From: Ceriagrion tenellum | Taxonomy: Eukaryota; Arthropoda; Insecta; Odonata; Coenagrionidae | Assembly: GCA_963169105.1 (NCBI GenBank) | Contig: OY720635.1 | Span: 160,464,976-160,528,975 of the forward strand | Direction: 5' to 3' | Length of the DNA: 64,000 nucleotides | In this document: piece by piece, positions 1 to 11,030 of the stretch | Layout: each line of letters begins with the position of its first letter | How positions within the stretch are numbered: position 1 is the stretch's first letter | Position numbers and translations under genes: made by a program | The notes under the pieces: generated by a model | The model's input: the letters and a program-made list of their open reading frames with translations, nothing else | The model's database searches: none | Told to the model about the DNA's origin: nothing

Positions 1-1
1 T

Positions 2-2425
2 GCTGTGGTGGGAGAGGGATATGAAGGAACCGTCGTAGGATCATACGGTTTGGGAGTAAGGAATCAAAGAGGTGATCGACTCGTGGAGTTTTGTGCCAGG
101 AACAAACTCACCATTGCTAATACTATGTTTCAACAGCACCCTCGGCGAAGATATACTTGGAAAGCACCTGGCGACCAAAAGCGTTTCCAAATTGATTTTA
201 TGCTAGCCAGGGAAAGGTATAAAAATCAAGTTAAGAACTGCAGAAGCTATTCTAGTCCTGATATTGACAGCGATCACAACATAGTCATTTGTGATTCCGT
301 CTTGAAATTGAAAAGACTCAAAAATAAGAAAATGATCAAATGGAACCTGCCTAAGCTCAAAGATGAAATATGTAGAAATAAGTTCAAAGAAGAGACCGAT
401 CGATGCATGAATGAATTACAACAAGAAAATTACACTAATGTAAACTGGGATGATATAAAAAATACATTGATTAAGGCAGCAGAAAAAGTATTGGGAAAGA
501 GAGGACCGGAAGCCAGAAAGGAATGGGTTACAGAGGAAATATTGAGCCTAATGGAAAAAAGAAGAGACCTCAAGAATGATGAAACCGATGACGGAAAACG
601 CCTCTATAGAGCTGTGAGGAATGAGATCAATAGAAAATGCAAGCGAGCAAAGGAAACTTTTCTTGAGGAGAGATGTAAAGGAGTCGAACAGATGATGGAG
701 AATGGGAATGTGGAATCCGCATATTCATCCATTAAAGCATTTTTTGGTCAGAAGAAAATAAAGGGATGTGCGATAGAAGCAGAAAATGGAAAGCTCTTGT
801 ACGAATCAGACAAAGTAGCAAAACGTTGGAAAGAATACCTCGAGAAATTATATGGAGATGAAATTCTAACCAAAGATTCTGTTCTTGAACATGACGACGA
901 AGTTGAAGATGACAACAGAGGTGACCCAATTATGAGATCCGAATTTAACTTATCAGTTACAAAACTACGAGAGCAAAAAGCCCCAGGCATCGACAACCTG
1001 CCGGCAGAACTGATCAAAGAAGCGGGTGAACAGACCTCAGACACCCTCTACCATCTTGTCCAGACGATGTACGAAACAGGAAATCTTCCAGATGATTTCA
1101 AAAAATGCATCCTTGTCCCCCTGCCGAAAAAGAATTCGGCGAAAAAATGTGAACAATACCGCACCCTAAGCCTTGTCATGCATGCTTCCAAAATACGTAC
1201 ATCCATCATACTGAAGAGAGTTGAACCTAAAATTGACGCACTTTTATCCAATGATCAATTTGGATTTAGAAAAGGAAGAGGGACACGCGAAGCTATTCTC
1301 TCGCTCAGAACCATAATAGAAAAACGACTGAGAAAGAACAAAGACACATTTGTGGCCTTCATAGACTTAGAAAAGGCGTTTGACAAGGTTCGTTGGGCAC
1401 CAATGTTCCAAATGCTGAAAGAAGCAGGAATTAAATACAAGGACAGGAGAGTAATCTGGAACCTATATGAAGAGGAAAAGGCAGTGGTGCGCTGTGGAGA
1501 CCATGTGCAGGAAGCAACTATAAGACAAGGGGTAAGACAAGGATGCTCCCTATCACCGATTCTCTTCAATTACTACATACAGAGAGCTCTAGATGAGATG
1601 AGAGAAAAGGTAGGGGAGCTAGGTGGTGTCAAGATCCATGGAGAAAAACTGGATATGATGAGGTTCGCTGATGATATTGCACTACTGGCTGAGAGCGAAA
1701 AGGATCTGAGCGAGGTACTTGAGGCAATGGAGGACATCCTAACAGCAGGATATAATATGAACATTAATGTAGATAAGACCAAAGTACTTAAGGTTAGCAA
1801 GTATGGGGGACAAGCTAAAGTGTATTTAAGGGACAGGCGATTAGAGAACGTAGAGGAGTTTACCTACCTGGGAAGCAAAATAACAGCCGATGGAAGGAGC
1901 AAAAGAGACTTATTAAGTAGAATTCACCAGGCAAAGAAGGCGTTTTATCAAAAAAGGAAACTCCTAACATCCAGAAATATCTGCCTAGACCTAAGAAAAC
2001 GCCTTCTTCAAACTTATGTGTGGAGCATATTTTTATATGGAAGTGAGACCTGGACGTTGGGCAAGGCAGAAGAGAGGAGGGTGGAAGCATTCCAGATGTG
2101 GTGTTTCAGAAGGATGTTAAAGATTCCCTGGGTGGACAAAATCAGTAACGAGGAGGTTCTCAAACGTGTGGGGGAGTCTCCTTGTCTGCTGAAACTACTG
2201 AAAAAGAGAAGAAATATCTGGATCGGGCACCAACTAAGGCACGAAACATTGCTGGCCACCATCTTAGAAGGCACTGTAGAGGGAGCCAACTGCCGGGGCA
2301 GGCCTAGGTTGGAGTTTATGGGCCAAATAATGAAGGAGTTAGGCTGCTCCACTTATGTGCAGTTGAAAAGAATGGCACAGGACCGAAGAGTATGGAGAAC
2401 TGCCGCCAACCAACCTTTGGGTTGA
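2..2425 (+). CDS. RTE-group LINE endonuclease/reverse transcriptase, 5' end outside window
   Basis: This is the pol-type ORF of a non-LTR retrotransposon. Its enzyme nicks genomic DNA and copies element RNA at the nick. The frame is open to the left window edge, so the start codon and most of the endonuclease are missing; about 806 codons remain before TGA. Counting from the codon at position 5, the end of an APE-type endonuclease is seen as QIDFMLARER and then SDHNIV (H at about residue 91). RT follows: APGIDNLP near 330, FIDLEKAFD (D at about 454), RQGVRQGCSLSP at 507-518 and the catalytic FADD at 554-557. The C-terminal part has LYGSETWT near 677, NEEVL at 715-719 and WIGHQLRH near 739. 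That combination is typical of RTE-group insect LINEs. There is no internal stop or frameshift, so it is the youngest LINE here. Clade assignment is from motif recognition, not phylogeny. Confidence 0.9.
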   Translation, partial: AVVGEGYEGTVVGSYGLGVRNQRGDRLVEFCARNKLTIANTMFQQHPRRRYTWKAPGDQKRFQIDFMLARERYKNQVKNCRSYSSPDIDSDHNIVICDSVLKLKRLKNKKMIKWNLPKLKDEICRNKFKEETDRCMNELQQENYTNVNWDDIKNTLIKAAEKVLGKRGPEARKEWVTEEILSLMEKRRDLKNDETDDGKRLYRAVRNEINRKCKRAKETFLEERCKGVEQMMENGNVESAYSSIKAFFGQKKIKGCAIEAENGKLLYESDKVAKRWKEYLEKLYGDEILTKDSVLEHDDEVEDDNRGDPIMRSEFNLSVTKLREQKAPGIDNLPAELIKEAGEQTSDTLYHLVQTMYETGNLPDDFKKCILVPLPKKNSAKKCEQYRTLSLVMHASKIRTSIILKRVEPKIDALLSNDQFGFRKGRGTREAILSLRTIIEKRLRKNKDTFVAFIDLEKAFDKVRWAPMFQMLKEAGIKYKDRRVIWNLYEEEKAVVRCGDHVQEATIRQGVRQGCSLSPILFNYYIQRALDEMREKVGELGGVKIHGEKLDMMRFADDIALLAESEKDLSEVLEAMEDILTAGYNMNINVDKTKVLKVSKYGGQAKVYLRDRRLENVEEFTYLGSKITADGRSKRDLLSRIHQAKKAFYQKRKLLTSRNICLDLRKRLLQTYVWSIFLYGSETWTLGKAEERRVEAFQMWCFRRMLKIPWVDKISNEEVLKRVGESPCLLKLLKKRRNIWIGHQLRHETLLATILEGTVEGANCRGRPRLEFMGQIMKELGCSTYVQLKRMAQDRRVWRTAANQPLG

Positions 2426-2530
2426 TAACTTAAGAAGAAGTCTTTGTGTTCCGTTTGCCTCCGGAAAATCCTGCCCCAGTGGTCCGCAATTCTCCATCCC
2501 CTGCCACCGGGCTAGCATATTTTTAATCGT
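2426..2530 (+). other. probable start of the LINE 3' UTR
   Basis: Sequence directly after the stop codon of the plus-strand LINE ORF. No poly(A) tail or simple-repeat tail marks the 3' end of the element clearly. A GTTGATGAT stretch near 2536 could be the end, but this is a guess. The true boundary needs a second copy for comparison. Confidence 0.3.
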
Positions 2531-5289
2531 TGTGGTCGTTGATGATCTACGCCGGTCACCGAAGAGACTTCCCTGAGAAGCGGCCTACTGATCTCGACCC
2601 GTTCGCTTCTTCCTGCACGCGCTTGTTTGGATATCATCCCGGCCATTCTACGTTGGCTTACATTTCAGGTTTTTGGGTGTTTGAAGTGATTTTTATTTAT
2701 ATTTATATGCGCGCGAAAAGTTATTCGTGTTCTCGATAGTGATATCTTACAATAAATATGTAGAAAATTTCACCATATCGATATGGTTTTGTGGAGGTTC
2801 AATACTATTTTAACACGTAGCCCAATGGCATATATGCGCATATATTTCGTAATAATTTAGTACAAATGCACAGATTTTCTCCTTAACGCATAATAATAGA
2901 TATTTTATTTTATATTTGTTGCTAAGAAGTATCAAAATGTCACAGTCCAGTATTCGAAAACACAATCTTTTAAAACTACTTCTTTTAAATTTCGCTTATC
3001 ATACCGTAAATTCTAGTCATAACATGCTTAATTTAATAAAAAAGTTTAAAATATAATTCATGAATCATTTTCAATGTAGTATGGCTAGTGCCGTCGTGTA
3101 ATAAGATGTATTTAAGAGAAATGTAGCTTCAAGAATTTTTTTCGGCATCGTTAAAGAATTATTATTTTTGCACTAATTGGCCCACAATTACCGCTCCCTC
3201 CTCTTAGAGAGATTAGGCGTTGGCTGGTTGGGCCATTTTTATTTTATATGTTTTATTCTCATATCGCATTTATGGCTGGATATCCCCTGGCATTGAAGGA
3301 TCTATTGTAAGTCATGCCCAGCGATCACTACCTTTGTAATACGTAGTGCGAGTTCATTTTCAGCTACGAGCAGGTATTTTGGACGCTACGTTTGTATGCT
3401 TTGTACTACTCGGTGAATATTTGCGAACTTGGCTTCTAATGCATGCTCGAAAATTGTGGTTTATTTACGCCTACACTAACTTTCATGTATGTTAAATATT
3501 TTTTAAGTTCCAATAATTCTCTAGAAGAAAAACACAGCGTTATTTTTACTGTTGGGTTAAATCCTCATATTACTTCATGCAACCAGCAGTGTATTTTCTT
3601 ACTACATGCTATTGCACCGCAACTTTTCCAAATTTCATTACGTGCATTTAGAATGCGGATTAAGGTAGCGAAAACGTAGAGCATCTTTTTTAATAACCAC
3701 CATTTTTAATTTTAACAAGATACGTGTGTGTTCACTTGATTTTTCAAGTGCTTAAGCTAATTTTGCATTTTGTTTCCTTTTCGTGCAGCTGTCAGATTAT
3801 TATCGTCGAAACTTGTCGCAATGATCAAACATTTTTTCTTGGTATGGTCGTTATGTTAAAGTTCACATTTACAAGGCGGTTTTTATTGATTTCTTTCCGC
3901 TATATCTTCAGGATAATTGATTCATTGGTGTAGCTTCTCGGTAAATGCTTCATTTTCGAACTGTCCGCGCAATTTGAGCTGCCGTCTTGTAAGGATCTCT
4001 AAATCCCGAGAGGAGAATGCGTACCGTGCTCAAATGAAGGGCCCACTGGGAGGCGTTTTCGTGTTGACCACATCATGGCAATGACCTGGGTGCATAGCCT
4101 TGGGGGAGACTTGTAAAATTATATTCTACTGGGATAAATTGCTGCTTATCACTTCAAGTGCAATGATCGTATCAAGGCACATATACTCTGTCACACTTTT
4201 GCGAGAAACTGTTTATAATAAATGCTTTCAATCTTCATTGATAGCCATGCCCTCGCAATCCCCTCGGTTCCGAAATTGCTTTCTCCCCTCTTTTCTCATG
4301 CAATAAATACTGACTTTCGTGTCCCCTATCAACACGCCTACAAAATGGGTCATGTTTTCTCTGTTTTCCTTCCAATGGCTCTCTTCTTGATGAAGTAGAG
4401 GAATTGTGGGAAAAGCAAAGACGATTTCGCCCATTCAAACATCTTATTTGTTCTGTAATATGTATTTATTTTGTAGTAGGTTCACAGAGCCTATATAAAC
4501 CGGTCGCTTTAGATTAAATTGCGGGGAAACGGTGTTGATGGCAAATAACGCTTTCACACCGCCGGTTTTTAAGGTTTTTTTATCCCTGTCCCTGCTCTTG
4601 TGTGGTAGTTTTGGATATGATATGATCTTGGAACTTGGTAATGCGCAGTAAATTCTCAAGTGCTCACTCTCATTTCTGTGTTATTGCTTTAAATTTGGCC
4701 TCAATATCTCCAATATTTTTTCCATTCGTGCTGTTCAGCTTTCCCCTAATGCAGCACTCTCAACTTTTTGCACTCGGCCTCGGTCATTAATGTCCTTCTC
4801 GCTTATTGTCCTAGTCTACTACGTGCTTTTACCTCTCTGTGTCCTATCCCTCCAGTGATTGTTTATCTTCCTCTCCTATTATTTGGAGATATGATGAATT
4901 TAGTACATCATTCTCAGCGTAATAATTACCAATAGAGGCTACTTCCGCATGTTTGTATGGATTAGGTGAGGAATATCCCGAGTGGTACTTGCATTAAGTG
5001 GTGTTGTTAATTGGCTGACGCACCTCGAAATCGTCAGGCAAGTGAAACCTGTTTAATACTTGGCACTAGGGATGGAGAGTTTCGGAGATATTGGTTAATT
5101 TAGGAGATTTACGAAGTTGTATACCATGCTGTGAGTATTTAATATTTCGTATGCATGTACCTATATTGGTAGCACATTGACTGAACCAGTGGATTGGTCG
5201 ACCGCTGGTTTGCTGGGCGTCGCTGGTGGACGCCTAATCTCCTAACCATAATGCGGCGGTGGTGGAATAGGGGTTTATATCGGCCCCCG
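2531..5289. other. AT-rich non-coding stretch, nothing recognised
   Basis: Only short random-looking ORFs on both strands. I see no repeat family, RNA gene or conserved motif. Confidence 0.5.
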
Positions 5290-6390
5290 TTCCCCAACCC
5301 TTGGCCTCTGTTTACTTTCACCCTCGCCCTCAACCTTCCACCCTCCGGACCTCAAATCCAGCCCCCTCATTAATCACTCTTCTCCTTGCTTCTCTCCTCC
5401 CAGTGCCTTCCCGCGACTTTGTCCCGATCTTTCGACTCTCCTTCGAGATCCCCCCCCCACTAACCCGTCACTGTAAAGCAGAAAGGCTCCCTCTTTCCTT
5501 CTCTCTTCCGAAATTCCCCAAATGGCACCCGGCGGGCACAAAGGGGTATTCACCGCGTGAGGAGTGGTGGCGGCGGCTCCCGTGTTTTTTGTTTCTTATT
5601 TATCCGGCTCGCACGCACCGACACGCACGAATCGGTGCAGCCCTCCCTCCCGCCAATGTCCAATGGGTTTATTTTTCTTCACCTCGAGAGAAATCCCCTC
5701 TTCATCACCTCGCTTCACTCCCACTCGTTCATAGTCGGTGAAGGGCGTCAACTCGCCAGCGCATTCTTTCCCTCCCCCTCTCCTCGTGATGAATCGGTTG
5801 TTTAACTTTTTGTCCTTAATCATGCATTCCGTCGCCCCCCACCCTCCCCTGCCCTCTTCTCTTTTTATATTCTGCGCTATCATTTTCCGCTCGTTTATTG
5901 CCCATTCTTCACTTCTCCCCAACCCCCACCGAGTTCTCCTCCTTGCCCTTCCAACTTCTCTCGCCCTTCTGCTCCCCCCGCCCCTTGCGATTGCCGATAT
6001 TCTTGGGAGCAGCCCCGCCCCCATCGGCCTTCCTCCCTCACACTCTCTCAATCCCCCCTCCCCTTCATTTGGAACGCCAAGGCGTGAAACTTAGAGGCGA
6101 CTTGCGAGCCGGGACTCCCTTGATTTATGGATCGAAGTATGGAATAAAAAGTCCGTATTATTTATACCTTCATTTCCATTTACTTTTAGGCAACTTTCTG
6201 ACGGCCCACGTCGTCTGCGCGCCTTCAAAATCTTTAGCTACCCCTTCGACTCTCTCTCCTTTGACTACCCCTGCCACTCACCGCTTCACCCTTCGACGTA
6301 AAACTTCCAATGGAATCTCTGTTTCTCGCGTTTATTCGCTATCGCGTGAGTTTACTCTAGGGATTTCGTCTTCCATGTGGTGGCGCTAGC
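5290..6390. other. pyrimidine-rich, GC-richer block
   Basis: The plus strand is strongly C- and T-rich here (runs such as TCCCTCTTTCC and CCCCCCCC), so both strands carry long ORFs without stops (for example 151 residues on the minus strand). These have low-complexity Ser/Pro/Leu or Arg/Gly/Glu composition and no domain features, so I do not call them genes. Confidence 0.5.
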
Positions 6391-8496
6391 ATTTTTCATT
6401 CGCAAGCAATATTATATTCCACTAACTCTCGAGGAGGGTTTCAACGATGAAAAATATTTCTTTTCTCTCCAGAGCTCATCGTGGGGCTCACTGTTGTTGT
6501 TTAGATACATTTTTATACATACCCGGTACTCAAGAGTGCTTCTTTCAGGAAACTGAAGTGTAGGGTAAACCGGATAAACCCAATAAACTGTGGCTGATGA
6601 ATACGATTATGATTCAAATTTTTAAAAGTCTTTTTCCTGTTTTTCGTATCGTGCGAGCTGCCGCGAGGGCTTATGGATGTGGACTATAGCACTCTGATGT
6701 TGAATAAGGGAGTGAGTGCGGAAAAAAGATGATATTTGGAATGGAATAGGGATAGGACGAAATTTAAGATGTAATCTGGTTAATTATTGTCTGTTTTACA
6801 TTTGTCTTGAATTAATGGTGAACTGGTAAGAATCATTATTTGCATCCGCAAGTGGGCAGTCTCTGTTATGTCGTTATCTACATCTAGTTATGGTTATATT
6901 TGTTCAGTTCTGCGACGTTATCCGGGAATCAAGTGAAGTATTCCATGTCACTCTGAAACGGCTGTATTTAGAAGTTCTATAATTATCTATTTATGAGGTA
7001 ACAATTAGAATACACCATTTGGGTGTACATGCTAAAAATACTGTCCCTATCTAAATGCGATAAACGGTGAAACTACGTCTTATAGGTTACATTTGTATAT
7101 TGGCCCTGCTTCATCTTGATGGTGATGTATTTTCTTTTTCATCCATATGGTCATTTGGGCTGGAGGTCATTAGATTGGCATAATCGTTTTCATGTAAACA
7201 CACGTGATAGGTGAATTTCAGATTCGTGTTTGATCTTTTTCTGCGTAGCAGTTTTGATTCTGTACTTTGATGCTCATTTTCCATCGATTCTCTTTAGTTG
7301 CGCAGCACGAGTTCTCAGAATGAACATAAGGAAATAAATAAGCAATAGAATTGTTTTCCATTTTAGGCGGGCCGTTGCTTCTATTTACTTGTCATTCATG
7401 TTTTGTGCCGTTCTACCGCCTCCTTTTATGCTAGAAAACAATAAAAATGTAGGTTTATCTAGCAGAGATTGTGATTTGCGATTCTGATTGTGAAATTTCG
7501 CCAGACCGTCTTTAAAATATGCAGAAATATTCTTTTCCATTTGCGCATTGAAGGAGTCGCAGGATAATAGCAATTGCTTCGATGTCTCCATTTGCCATAA
7601 ATTAGTTTTCTTTTTGTTCGTATGAATTCATTGTGATAGATACGTTTTTCTTCCTCGTACAGTGAATGGAGGAGACAATCATTTTTCGTTGAATTCCGAT
7701 TATTACCATCATGATGGATCGCTTGAATTTTTTACTGGAGTACGAACTGAAACCGACAAACCTCACGGTCTGGTAATCGCAAGGGAATCGGAAGTAGGAA
7801 GAATTCCTTATATTTTAAAATTGGAGTTCCTCGACATGTACTGTTTTAACTTGATTCATCTTTCATACAGGAAATTAAAATGGCCTCCGGCAAACTGACT
7901 CCAATAACTTCTCCGAATTTACATTTTCGACTTATTTAAAACGCATAGTTTGATTCCTACAATGGAGCGCTATCATGCGGAAGACATAGACTTCACAAAC
8001 CCTCCGTCTCAAGTTAGGTGGCCTTATGATGGTCGTACGCTCATTGGGTTTGCGATCTTTATCATCCAGAAATTCTGATTTGAGAGTCCCGCCTCGGTTA
8101 TTTTTATCCGCCTATTGGGGGCTACCATGGTGATAGAAGTGAAGCTTTCATCAACATTAAGTTCATATTAGTATTCCACCAGCTAATTGAAATGTTTTTG
8201 GACAGTATTTATCCTAAGGTACTAATTTATGGCATATCGTTCCGTGTTCCCTCGTCTAGGTGATCCACTATCAGAACCCTCTTTAAATCGAGATATTTTA
8301 AATATGCTGAGTAATTCTCTCTTTTCCCGCTACTTCCATAACGCTGATTCTTTTTATTCAATTCTTCGTTGCTTATTGGTAGTTAATTTTAAAAATAGGG
8401 TCTTATTCCTCCATCAGAATTAGGGATTCCGTTGTCTCGGGCGTGGCTTCGTGGAATTTGCTTAACATTGTAAATGAAAAGTATAACTTAGTTATT
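6391..8496. other. AT-rich non-coding stretch with one exon-like ORF
   Basis: Mostly featureless. The only notable part is an open frame near 7663-7898 preceded by a pyrimidine-rich stretch ending in CAG. It has no recognised domain and is discussed as a weak finding. Confidence 0.4.
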
Positions 8497-8511
8497 CCAC
8501 ATAGATTTATT

Positions 8512-8560
8512 AACAGGACGAACTAGGTTTCGACGAAGCTCGTCATCATCAGGTGATTAG
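8512..8560 (-). ncRNA. hammerhead-ribozyme-like core, probably Penelope-element relic
   Basis: Read on the minus strand, the sequence has CTGATGA at 8552-8546. A 5-bp stem follows (GACGA, loop GCT, TCGTC), and then GAAAC at 8531-8527. A GTC triplet follows at 8519-8517. This is the order of conserved parts in a type I hammerhead ribozyme: CUGAUGA, stem II, GAAA, short stem III, cleavage triplet. Hammerhead motifs with very short stem III are known from the terminal repeats of Penelope-like retroelements. There is one extra T between CTGATGA and stem II, and I cannot find good stem I pairing, so it is likely inactive. No Penelope protein relic is visible next to it. Confidence 0.5.
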
Positions 8561-9879
8561 GGAGTCCGAAGTATGATTGGATTTCAAAATGAAGATTTTC
8601 GCCTACAGTTTTTGATTAAGTTTTTATTCTCCAACGTGCGATACATATTGAGAAATGGAACTAAGTGCCACAATATTTAAAATCTGATGTACAGACTTTT
8701 CTCTCCAGCTTTTTTATGAATTAATAAAGATTTTTTTTAGCTAGGTAGTTTTTTCGCGCCTAAGCAAAGCACAATAAGGATGAAATCGAAATCGAGATAA
8801 TAATTATACTATCGAAATTAAGATTATAGCATTCCTACCGTGTATTATCCACCCGCTGTCAAAAATAGCTGTCATTAAGTTTTTTAAAGGGGCCAATGAT
8901 CAAGTACACTAGATTTATTGAATTTTGATTTAATTCGACGTGATATATCTATGTCTATAAAACACCTCGATTCGTAGCTGAGAGAAGTTTTCCAGTATTT
9001 TTTTAAAGTTCCTTTGTTACAAGTGGGATTTTTTACATTGATCTCCATTTTGTAATAAGCATGTGAACGGTATATTATCATTATCATTATATTTTTCTTC
9101 CATTCTATTTAACTTAATAAAATGCCTTATCATTTCAAAACCGTTTAAGTCAATTGTGTGTGTCATTTTTAATGCTTGACTATTCTGACTAGAAGAGCAT
9201 TCGGACTGTCTTGCCTTTATAATAAGTGTTGGATACGCGTATATAATTCCTCCCCGCTCTCTTGCTTTTCTATCCGTAGAGTTCTACTGTCTTATTCCCA
9301 CATCTCCGACCTCCTTTGCTCGCCTGTTTGCTCCCATTTTGGGTCGTATCTGCTTGCTCGCCATCCACGCAATTATTACTTCGCCCTCGTGCCCATTTAA
9401 CTCATATGACATAAGGTGACAGACTTTTGTTGCTCGTATGTTTGGCGATCGTGTTAATTCTTGAATACGCTGCATCTTTACCATTGTTTCGTATTTCGAT
9501 CCTCAACTCTTGCAAAACCCTTGGAATGTATTACGCTGTAATGTGTATCCTTAAGCCGCTGCAAGTTTTGGCGGTGTTGACGTATTTGATTTCACAGCGT
9601 ATCTCTCCTGGTCAATTAACGTGTAAATGTGTTTCAAAATTTTCGTCGTGTGCTGTTTGGTGTGTTCTTAGAGCTTATTGAAATGCTAATGTCATCACTT
9701 CAGGAACTTATGTTGACGCCAAGGTGCTAATGGGAAAATGGCGTGCTTCCGAGACTCAGTCCACGCATTTCAATGCTAACGCACGTTGTTATATCGAATT
9801 TATTCCATCATTCATGAACATAGCCCTTACCTAATTTCTGCCACAGTTTTCCTTTTGAGTCGTCATTGATCGTTCAGTC
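8561..9879. other. AT-rich non-coding stretch, nothing recognised
   Basis: Short ORFs only, with no motif or repeat that I can name. Confidence 0.45.
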
Positions 9880-10134
9880 CTATGGACGGTTTACTGAGCC
9901 CTTCCATCCTTCCCTATGTAATACTTGTTCTCTTACTTCGTGGCAGCCCTTTCCATGTATTTTCCTCTTATTTGGTCTCTAAATTTTATCCTGGGTCTTC
10001 CACTTGGGACTTTTTCCTTTGACTATCCTCTTCACTAATCCATTGTGCCTAAGGGTGTGGCCAATCCATCTGGTTCTTCTTTTCTGCGTAGTACTCCATA
10101 CGGTCCTTTTTAGTATCTCTCGTGTGACAGTATC
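9880..10134 (-). pseudogene. decayed C-terminus of RTE-group LINE ORF2
   Basis: Translating the minus strand from 10134 gives a coherent stretch with TREILKRT and then RTRWIGHTLRHNGLVKRIV. It then shifts frame by one near 10000 into SGRPRIKFRDQIR and back into EQVLHREGW before a stop at 9880-9882. The WIGHxLRH block followed by GRPR and a DR/RE-x-W end is the same C-terminal layout as in the LINE at the left edge, so this is a relic of the same broad group. At least two frameshifts and the lack of RT motifs upstream show that it is a short 5'-truncated dead copy. No target-site duplication was found. Confidence 0.75.
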
Positions 10135-10640
10135 CAAAATTCGATATGATAGGATTGGTAGCTGATATCGCTGCTAATATTCGAAAAAACTAATTTATCG
10201 CTCGACGTAACTATTGTAACAGTTTTGCATCGTATCGGGATACCGATTCTTAGCGCTGTCATTCATTGGTAAATTTCTTGGACTCATGATGATGCATTTT
10301 GTTATTCAATACTAATGAATAAATACTACTACTAACTAATGAGTGAAACGGGAGCTTTGGCAATTGGTAGTTCTTTGTAGCTGCCTCCCCTTCTAGAAGT
10401 TCCTTGATAACGACGAGAACCGCTTCAGTTCTTGGTGAATGAAGTACTCTCTTGCCTCATCTGCTTCGTCATTAGCAATTCTTTGCCCGTGAAAAGTCCA
10501 TTTCCATCGATGGTCATTATCAGATTGTAGCCCTGGCGATGCGTCATTGTCCATCTTCGCCTCTTTAATTTTCCCCATCGTCAACCCACACTGACGCGCG
10601 TGCCTCAGTCCGTGCTGATAAAAGTTCGCCCTCGTCATCT
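10135..10640. other. non-coding, nothing recognised
   Basis: No gene, repeat or RNA signal seen. Confidence 0.4.
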
Positions 10641-11030
10641 GCCACCACCAAGCGCACTTTCCACCCTCTCGGCTCCCATCAGCTGCCCTCCCGGATCGGA
10701 CATAAGCTCACCAAGCCGTTGAGGAGGCAGGGTCGCCCCCGGCGGCGCTTAGCCGTCCCGCAGTTGCGGCAGCCTCGACCCTCCGTCCACCCCCTCGTCT
10801 ATGCCCGCCCACCTTAAAACAGCTGAGGCCCCCTCACAACTTCCTTGCCTCACCCATTCGCTCTCGTCTCTCCGGGAACCCCGACAAAGACTTGACGGGG
10901 ATCTTCGTAATATTTATGCTGGGAGGAAGAAGAGGAGAGGAGCTCCCCGTCCGGGACCATCCCTCTTCCTGGCGGCCTTCCACCGCCGCTGGTTTGCGCG
11001 GATGGTGGCCGCGCACTAGGCTCGCTCGCA
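10641..11030. other. GC-rich island
   Basis: Base composition changes sharply to GC-rich with many CpG dinucleotides (for example GGCGGCGCTTAGCCG). It could be a CpG-type promoter or an unrecognised exon, but no splice-consistent coding frame with a known domain is visible. Confidence 0.4.
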
